Assembly (NCBI GenBank): GCA_010015675.1 | Contig: ML977017.1 | Location: 207,468-271,467 of the forward strand | Reading direction: 5' to 3' | Length of the DNA stretch: 64,000 nt | Source: Byssothecium circinans | Taxonomy: Eukaryota; Ascomycota; Dothideomycetes; Pleosporales; Massarinaceae | Shown here: positions 56,901 through 64,000 of the stretch, piece by piece | Position numbering within the stretch: position 1 is the first letter of the stretch | Layout of the letters: the number at the start of each line of letters is the position of its first letter | Position numbers and translations under genes: made by a program | Notes under the pieces: model-generated | Told to the model about the DNA's origin: nothing | The model's database searches: none | What the model saw: the letters and a program-made list of their open reading frames with translations, nothing else

Positions 56901-57922
56901 TCCGCGATCAAAAACCAGCGAAACGTCCAGGAACAGCGCCTGAAGCAACAATGCTGCCGGCCCCGGTAATTCCGAAGCCTAAGAGCCCTTCACCCGCACA
57001 TCAGGAACCGCACAATCCCGAAGAGGCCCAGCAGCAGCCTGATGAACGTGTGCAGCACTTTCTTCTCCTTGAAGATCTTACAGCCGGGATGTCGCGACCT
57101 TGCGTACTGGATCTCAAAATGGGCACACGCCAATATGGGATCGAGGCTGACGAGAAGAAGCAGCGTTCTCAGCGTCGAAAGTGCCAGATGACCACAAGTC
57201 GTGAACTGGGGGTTCGTGTCTGTGGGATGCAAATATGGAACGTCAAGACTCAAAGCTATGTGTTCGAAGATAAATACTACGGCCGCGACTTGAAGGCAGG
57301 CAAGGAATTTCAGGATGCTTTAAAGCGCTTTTTCTGGGACGGTAACGGGTACAAGGCTGCGCTTCGACATATCCCCGTCATCCTGGAGAAGATCAGTGCC
57401 TTGGAGAATATGATTCGAAACTTGCCCGGTTACCGTTTCTACGCGAGTAGTCTATTGATGTTGTACGATCGCGGAGATGGAGAGCAGAAGGACAAGGATC
57501 CGGCTGCAGCAACGAACGGGCTATCAAGCTCTAGTACCGAGACCTTCGCCGGCGCGACATCCCCCAGCCCGAACAGACCAACGTCAAACCCTACACAACC
57601 GAAAAAGTTTCCCGAGATCAAGCTCAAGATTGTCGACTTCGCCAACTGCGTTACCGCAGAGGACCCTCTGCCGGACCCTGTCCCGTGTCCTCCAAAAGAC
57701 CCAGATGGCGTTGACAGAGGCTATTTGCGTGGCCTGCGATCTCTTCGACTCTACTTCCAGCGCATATGGCGCGATATCAATGAGAAAGACTGGGTCGAGC
57801 GCGATGAGGGCGAGGGTATGTTGAGAGATAGTAATCATCGCCCAGGTCTTACAGAGGGTGGGCCAGGATTCATGGAGCATCATGGTATCCACGAGGAGGA
57901 TACTGGGTACGTTAGCATCTGA
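53940..57922 (+). CDS. KCS1: Inositol hexakisphosphate kinase KCS1
   Basis: Kcs1 makes 5-InsP7 from phytate, a signal in phosphate, vacuole and stress control. The model is join(53940..55867,55987..57922), 1287 aa; the 119-nt intron (GTACGA..CTAG) joins FLPR to YIGVLNVTY in frame. The first 600 residues are disordered. The kinase begins at [16 protein letters not shown] and [19 protein letters not shown]; a 350-residue disordered insertion with a His-rich run ([10 protein letters not shown]) follows. The InsP-binding signature [14 protein letters not shown] starts at about residue 1014 (PxxxDxKxG), then [34 protein letters not shown] (SSLL motif) and KIVDFANC, the metal-binding Asp. The C-terminus has [19 protein letters not shown]. 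All catalytic elements are present, so the enzyme is likely active. Confidence 0.93.
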
Positions 57923-58690
57923 ACAATGGATCGAATGGCCAAATGGTGGTTGGACTGTTCGCAACATGGAAGAGGAGGCGGTCTGCGTTGCTATATTCCA
58001 GGCACGGCATGGCGTTTTCACGTGTATCGCTCGGGAGTACCCTTTTCCTATCTTTACATTCCGTCATTTCATCTCTTCTTTCAAACTCTGCAACACGGCA
58101 TTCGGCATTTGCGCAAGAGCAAAATTGTCCTTTGTTACATGTTCTGTCTGCTTGTTGGCAGTTTCTTGTTTAAATTGTGGGATGCATGGCGCATGGGACG
58201 GAGTTACAAGCGGTTCAAAATGGGGCACGATCAATGCGGCATCTTGTTTTCTGCGGAATGTGACCAAGGAAAGGTATAGCGTTAACTATCATGCGAGAGC
58301 GTGTAGTGGGAGAGCTCTATGTATTCTAAGTAATCGTAGAAGCGAAATATTATTCTGAAAAGCACATCAAGTCCTTCATCCAGTAATGTCATCCAGTGAG
58401 GCGCAGTAGTGCAAAATAGATCGAGTGTCTGTCCGCGTCGTAGTCATATTCCATCGCCCACCCCGAACCCTACGCAAAAGTTACCTCGGCATCTTCCCCA
58501 GCTTTTCGCCCTTCCCGCGCGCCAAATCTCCGCACCTAAACTCCGCATGTCTTCCCCTCCACTTTACAACGACATCTCACTCCTACTACCCATATTCTTA
58601 CAATTAAGATAACCCCGTACCCGGATACTTTTAAGCAAGAGCATCGTTAAGATAAAGAATTGAAGCTCAAAATATACGCTTGCGACGACA
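57923..58690. other. Intergenic, no gene seen
   Basis: KCS1 3' UTR and SDR promoter. Several overlapping short frames and no motif. Confidence 0.45.
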
Positions 58691-59759
58691 ATGCCTACCG
58701 AACCAAAAGTCAAACCGCAAGGCCTCAGCAGAGAGCTGTCTGAACCACTACCGGACCCGGGAGAATTCGAGGGCGTGAAGAGGGTTCGGAGTATTGCTGG
58801 GGATTTGGGGGATCAGTACGTTTGCGCCTTTCGTTCATAAAATGTACAGTACACCATAATGTGCATCAACGCTTCTACTAAACATGGGACGAACGGAATC
58901 CCGAAATCAGAACCCAAAAGCTAACCCCCCGCACCAACGCAGACGCGTAAAAGACGCGGTAATAATAATAACGGGCGCAAACTCCCTCCTCGGCATCGGC
59001 CGCGCCACCGCGCTCCAATTCGCCCAGCACGGCGCAAAAGCGCTCTACCTCTGCGACTTCGACCCCTCCAACCTCGCCTTCCACGCCCGGGAACTCACCT
59101 CCCTGTACCCGGCAACGACGATCCACACGCAGCAATTCGACGCCGCGGACGAAGCCGCCGTCAAAGCCGTCGTCGACGCCGCACTCCACACGTACAACCG
59201 TCTAGACGTCTTCTTCGCCAACGCAGGCACCACGTCGCTGAAAGTCTTCTGGGAAGAAGATACAGAAGGGTTTATGAAAACCCTGCGGACGAATACGCTG
59301 AGTGTGTTCCTAGCCGCGAAATACGCTAGTGCGGCTATGAAGAAGACGTCGGCGGAGAAACCGTATCCGGAGGGTAGTATCGTCGCGACGGCCAGCGTCG
59401 CCGGCCTGCGCAGCAACGCGGGTCCGTCGGATTACTCGGCCTCCAAGGCCGCTGTTATCTCGCTGATGCAGACGTGTGCGTATCAGCTCGCGGGCACGGG
59501 GGTTCGGTGTAATGCCATTTGTCCCGGGTTGATTGAGACGGGGATGACGAGGGCGACGTATGAGGCGGCGAGGAGTCGGGGTAGTGAGCGGAAGATTGGT
59601 CAGTTGAATCCGCTTAGGAGGGGTGGGCAGCCTGATGAGATTGCGAGGGTTGTGCTGTTTTTGGCGAGTCGGGAGAGTGGGTATGTTAATGGGCAGGCTT
59701 GGGCGGTGGATGGTGGGTTGAGTGCGGGATTGCCTTTTGTGCCGGGGAAGTTGGCTTGA
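58691..59759 (+). CDS. Short-chain dehydrogenase/reductase (SDR)
   Basis: An NAD(P)-dependent oxidoreductase of unknown substrate. The model is join(58691..58815,58943..59759), 313 aa; the 127-nt intron (GTACGT..GCAG) joins IAGDLGDQ to RVKDAVIIITGANS. The classical Rossmann signature is TGANSLLGIG (TGxxxGxG), then LYLCDFD (acidic end of beta-2, favouring NAD), DVFFANAGT (NAG), VATASVAGL (catalytic Ser), YSASKAA (YxxxK) and CPGLIETGM (PG motif). The C-terminus GYVNGQAWAVDGGLSAGLPF is typical of classical SDRs. The N-terminal 40 residues are an extra, polar extension. It is convergent with the repeat-peptide gene 950 bp away; a role in that peptide's maturation is possible but unsupported. Confidence 0.88.
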
Positions 59760-60710
59760 GCCTTGACGGTGGTGTGATTGTGTGTGCGTGTGTTATGGGT
59801 AGGAGGATAAGTGTGGCAAGTGGTGTGCGGCTGGCTATTCATGGCTTTCGTGTTTTTACACCATAGATGATGAACGATATGAAGTTCAAACGAAGCAATT
59901 TAAACCAAACCATTCTATATTCATCCCAACAAGAAAAACAAGGAAAAAGAAGTTTTTCCAATTTCTAAACTCTGCCACCTCTACGACTCGATCCCCCCGC
60001 CCCTGTCCCCCCACTTCCCCAAAAGGAAAATCCAGCAAAAAAAGAAATAATCCTTTTAACAAACCAGACCAAGCCGGTTGTTCCCCCTAGCATCTGCGTG
60101 TGGGTCTCAGGTTCCAATTTCCAGCTCTCGCCGACCTGACCTCGCCCTAGGGATAAGTGAGAATTTGTACTTTTAAAAGGATTATATAGGGGTGCAAAAT
60201 AGTGGTGGGTGTATTGCGTGGGCGGAGTGAGAGGGGAAGCGGGGCGTGAGTGATTGCGATTATGAGGGCTTGGGAGGTGTGTGGGTATGTGGAGTTTGGG
60301 GTTCTGTGTGCGTGTGTGCGGGTGAGACAGAGGAGAGGAGGAGGATGTAGATGGGTTTTCAGGGAGATGATGGCGATGATTATGTAGTAAGGCAGTTCAC
60401 AGTTCTTTTGTGTGAGAGAGAGAGCAGCCATGGAAGAATTACACATGCATTGCAGAACGCGACTAGGTAAGAGTGTAGGAACCGTGAGGGGGAAATGGGA
60501 GTGCCAGAGGATATCCACCATCATCAAACAACGTACAGACAAAACACCTCCGACCACGAACCTCCAACCACGTCGTCTACTTTTATGAAGTATCACAGGA
60601 ATAAAATGAAAGTTACAATTCCGACAACGACAACGTCTATATACTCGTTAGTCGTGATCTACCACCGGTCTCGTATGGTGAGTGATACTTACACATGGAT
60701 TGATCGACCT
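59760..60710. other. Convergent 3' intergenic region SDR/repeat-peptide gene
   Basis: No gene seen. Low-complexity G/T- and A/C-rich stretches; the frame at 60147-60596 is a shadow without motifs. Confidence 0.45.
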
Positions 60711-61526
60711 TTACTGCTTTCCCCACACAATTTCCGTAGATGGCGGCCCCAACTCGATAGTGTCCGGAGGTGCTTCGTTACGCTTTCCCCAGGTGACCTC
60801 AGTCGAAGGCGGGCCCAACTTAATAGTATCCGGTGGTGCCTCGCCACGCTTTCCCCAAATGATCTCGGTCGAAGGCTTACCTATTTCAATAATGTCGGGA
60901 GGAGACTGTTGGTCCCTCTTCCCCCAGCCGACGGACGTAGACGGCGGACCAAGTTCGATGGTATTCGGAGGAGTCTGGTCTCGCTTTCCCCAGCCAATGT
61001 GCGTCGATGGAGGGTCGAGCTCGATGGTGTTGGGTGGCGTCTGGTCACGCTTCTCTTTTCCCCAGCCTACGTGCGTGGATGGCGGACTTAGCTCAATCTT
61101 ATCCGACGGGGACTGATCCCTCTTCTCTTTACTCCAGATGACCGTCGTGGATGGCTTGCCGAGCCAGAACTCTGGCGGCGTCGGGTGCTCCTCATTTACT
61201 GTAGGTGTAGGATCACGCTTCTCCTTACCCCAGATAATCTCCGACGATGGAGGTGTGATAGTGATCACGTCGTCGTTGGACGATTGCGATTTCGCTTCAT
61301 CACGCTTGTTCCATGTCACATCAGTCGTTGGCTTGCCTAGCCATAACTCGTCGGCGGGCGTTCCACGTTTCTCCTTGCCCCAAATGATGGTCGAAGTGGG
61401 CTTGCCGAGCCAGATGGTGTTGGTGGGGTAGCCGTTGACTTCACGCTTCTCTTTGTTCCAGATGACTTCGGTGACCGGGGGTGTGATCTCAATTGTGTCG
61501 GGCGGGCTGGGTGCGGCGTCGTAGGT
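60711..61526 (-). repeat. Eleven coding tandem repeats (about 63-96 bp each)
   Basis: The DNA of exon 2 is a degenerate tandem array, in frame, that encodes the eleven peptide units. Units 7 and 8 (residues 185-228) are the most alike and units 10 and 11 are also very close, which points to recent local duplication; the N-terminal units are more diverged and longer. Confidence 0.85.
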
Positions 61527-61659
61527 CTGAAGATAGTTATCAGTGCATGTCTCTTATGGCTGTGAGTGATGGACGAGGTCCACATACCCCAATAGGCAGA
61601 CCGTTCACGTTAGCGAACAGAGCGCCAGCGGCAATTGCCGACACGGTTCTGTACAGCAT
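60711..61659 (-). CDS. Secreted Kex2-processed repeat peptide precursor (possible RiPP/signal peptide precursor)
   Basis: The model is complement(join(60711..61526,61588..61659)), 295 aa. Exon 1 is exactly the signal peptide: MLYRTVSAIAAGALFANVNG then LPIG; the phase-0 intron is 61 nt (GTATGT..TTCAG). Exon 2 is eleven imperfect repeats of 21-32 residues (25-52, 53-78, 79-99, 100-128, 129-160, 161-184, 185-206, 207-228, 229-251, 252-273, 274-295). Each ends in W[GNS]K, followed by EKR or R, except the last, which ends WGKQ and stop. Two core types occur: TIELGPPST (units 1, 4, 6-8, 10, 11; unit 9 mixed) and WLGKPST (units 2, 3, 5). There is no Cys. Kex2 in the Golgi cuts after Lys-Arg, so about ten small peptides would be released. 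The architecture matches fungal KEP and dikaritin RiPP precursors; the product is unknown. Confidence 0.85.
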
Positions 61660-64000
61660 TCTTCCCTTGATAAGATCAATATCGAAAGTATATCAAGAGT
61701 CAATAGCCACACGTGTTGGTACGTGGAACAAAGTTAACACTGGCGATGAATAGTAGAGTGGAAGTATAGTTCAAATCGACGCCAGTGAAAGACGGGTCAA
61801 CGGTCCTCATATACTTCAAGCCCCGTAAATAATCAGTCACTTTTGCCACCGCCTTCTAGAACTGAATGGCATCGTGCATGGAGACGGAACGCAGCAGGGT
61901 CTTTTCATGCTGGGGAGACGATAGCTAGGCAAAGCCGTATAGCTAATCTGGGTAAAGTATGCTGCAGCATCCGTCATAACGTCTTCGATTCGCGACAGAG
62001 CCTAGCCAACGCTCATGGAGTACGGTGTGTGAGAGGTTGTCTAATGGCGTGATGGACACAAGGAAGGTGGCTCCACAACGATCGCTATCGTCCGTCGACA
62101 CGGGATATATTTTGGGCTCAATACCTTGTCGTGTGGGATGTCTAGCTAACCCTGGCGCTGTGCACCGAAGCTGACAGAAGCCAGGATATAACGTCTTCCA
62201 TGTTGACGGATGGTCGGGCTAGCACTATGGTTCGGGCACTATATACCATCAGAGCGGCGCCAAGGTGGTCGTATCCTAGAGCGTAAGAGACTGTTCTTTC
62301 TAGGTGCATGACGCAGGATGAAGTTCAGAAGTCGCGGCACATGCAGCGGCGTTTGGATGGCTTCGACGACATGCAGCCGAAAGTGAACGCAGCCGGGGTA
62401 TCGAACTTTGTTGATGGAGATAGTGTCAAGTAACAAGCCTGTGTGTAGAGACTGGGGTACATGATCGCCGCGAATGTATGGAGAACTGAAAGAGTAGTCT
62501 GTCCCATGCAAGATGTTGATGATCCATGCATACTGGCTCGAAGAAGAAGGGACTGGACCAGACCATTCATCTGACCGGGATCGTCGTTGTGCGGTTTCGA
62601 TGTAGCCTGATAGCATTTTCATTTCACTGAATACCGTTTACAGCGTCAGCGTCTAAGTACAAGGTACTAAGCGAATGGGATAATTAAGCACATATCGTGT
62701 CCAGAATACAAGCAGGTGGAATCAAACAAAAACCCGGCCAAACGGTGGATTGAGAGATTCCGAAACCCAAAAATAGAACATGTCGGGCAAACGCTGACGA
62801 AAGTAGAAGGATCTCGTGAAAGAAATCAATTCGATGTGCGACTGAATAATATGTTAATTTAGACGACGAAGACTGTTACCTCTTGGACTTGTCTCGACCT
62901 TTCAGCGGAGATCTGGCCGGATGACAATTGTTGGACGACTGCATAGCGTCAACAGTTATTCCGTGCCGTCTCTTATCTCTTGCTTTGGAATGTAGTGTGA
63001 GTGCGCTGCTTGGAAGATGTTGATGTTAAAGCCAGCGGATATATTGCAGATCAATCTAAATAGAGAGATTTGTACGAGCTTGGCAAGCCTCAATCAGGTC
63101 AAGGGGCAGCAAGCGAGAAATAGTGTGCAAAATTCAATGTCGAAATCTTATACGCAGCTTGTGACTCGTCGTCGGTCCAAAGGCGCTCTGCGGCGTATTG
63201 AGGTGATGATGTTGGCAGGAACGAAGCACGTGAATGTTATTCGGTCGTATGTTGATGCCACAATCTCTGCACTCTAGAGCAAAGGGAAAAATCGCAACAA
63301 TTTCTCCTCTTTCCTAATATCATCCATTGGTAGCAGACTCGACCATCAAACGATGGCGTCGGAGAAGGCCTGACATTTGATGTGTGCAGCTATTCAGTCC
63401 ACCGTGCAATTACAAGAGTCTCGAGTCGCTTAGCGAGGCACTCACTGTCACCGAAAGCTCTATAGGCGATCTCTTTGCAGGCCTCAGCGTGGTCGGGTGA
63501 CGTAGTGGCGTTGGGCGGTCATTAATGGCGGTATGACGGGCTGCAAAACAGGCTGGGACAGGGGGAGATGGTTGATGATCAGTAACAAGTCTGGTACCGA
63601 CTTGGGGGTGGTGTAGCAGTAAGGTATCTGTTGGTTTGGGCCATGTGTATTGTTCAGCTCGATCCCATTGTCAGCTCAGTCATGGACTTGACGCCTGCGT
63701 TCGTTTTCAATGGTAACCAGCCCTGACATTCTGGATTTCACCGTCGTCGTTAACAGAAGGAATCCGGTAGCAAGAAGGCCTCAGCTTATTTCTAGGTTCG
63801 CAAGGGTAGGTGGTGTTGTTAGGTAGACGTGTCATCATGGGGGATATTCTCGACGCGGCAGTTTGATAACGGGTTGCAGCGGATACGAGATATTGCCGTC
63901 AACAGTAATTTCGTTGAGGAAGTATGTAAACATAATCACGCTGCCCCCATAGCGCGCTAGTATAGTAGACGTGGGAAGAAGGCGATGAGGATGCTGTGGG
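61660..64000. other. Upstream region of the repeat-peptide gene to window end, no gene recognised
   Basis: About 2.3 kb with open frames of at most 127 codons (62239-62622 minus, 63017-63277 plus) and no domain. In particular no HxxHC motif of UstYa/DUF3328 proteins, no tyrosinase and no P450 was found. A biosynthetic partner could lie beyond the window. Confidence 0.5.

Noticed and set aside
60711..61526. CRISPR-like array
   Set aside because: The units are degenerate, in one open reading frame, and encode KR-bounded peptides; this is a eukaryotic genome.
58691..61659. SDR plus repeat precursor as a proven RiPP gene cluster
   Set aside because: Adjacency alone is weak; SDRs are very common and the genes are convergent with separate promoters.
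62239..62622. 127-residue minus-strand frame as a partner of the repeat peptide
   Set aside because: No HxxHC motif, transmembrane segment or other feature of UstYa-type enzymes; composition looks random.

Overview
The window looks like a nuclear segment of a filamentous ascomycete (Pezizomycotina, probably a dothideomycete; that placement is an inference). The evidence is a set of recognisable fungal housekeeping proteins, short GT-AG introns of about 47-127 nt, no operons, and long serine/proline-rich disordered tails. Exon borders below were placed by hand, from splice sites plus preserved reading frame and family similarity. No tRNA or rRNA gene was recognised.

Layout. At 0-0.3 kb is the 3' end of a DDE transposon. 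0.7-3.1 kb holds the convergent pair SGT2 (TPR cochaperone) and TMA20/MCT-1 (translation factor). 3.6-4.0 kb is a broken gene relic. 5.2-9.1 kb carries an F-box-like protein and an HExxH protein, both on the minus strand. 10-13.8 kb is a divergent pair, CWF19 (spliceosome) and the GPN1/NPA3 GTPase. 13.8-24.9 kb is almost empty except for a CSP-1/Nrg1-like C2H2 factor at 18.7-19.7 kb, and it contains a perfect 23-bp hairpin. 24.9-29.4 kb is the divergent pair MAK21/NOC1 (ribosome assembly) and TRP4 (tryptophan synthesis), with a consensus CPC1/Gcn4 site between them. 29.9-37.3 kb holds an AT-hook protein, a disordered protein and a long coiled-coil protein. 37.4-40.7 kb is a divergent pair, an AIM9-like kinase-fold protein and SEN54. 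41.5-50.0 kb holds an UNC-45/She4 myosin chaperone and a CDC11/Nud1-type septation scaffold, the latter divergent from an uncharacterised protein at 50.6-52.9 kb. 53.9-57.9 kb is KCS1 (IP6 kinase) and 58.7-59.8 kb is a short-chain dehydrogenase.

The most interesting locus is at 60.7-61.7 kb on the minus strand. It is a two-exon gene for a 295-residue secreted protein made of a signal peptide followed by eleven imperfect repeats. Ten repeats end in a Kex2-type Lys-Arg, and every repeat has a tryptophan just before the cleavage signal. This is the architecture of fungal Kex2-processed repeat peptides, the precursors of signalling peptides or dikaritin-type RiPPs. No tailoring enzyme typical of those clusters is visible before the window ends, so the product is unknown.

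Most other genes act in separate core processes (tRNA splicing, pre-mRNA splicing, ribosome assembly, cytokinesis, inositol pyrophosphates) and look like ordinary chromosome-core neighbours rather than a pathway cluster.
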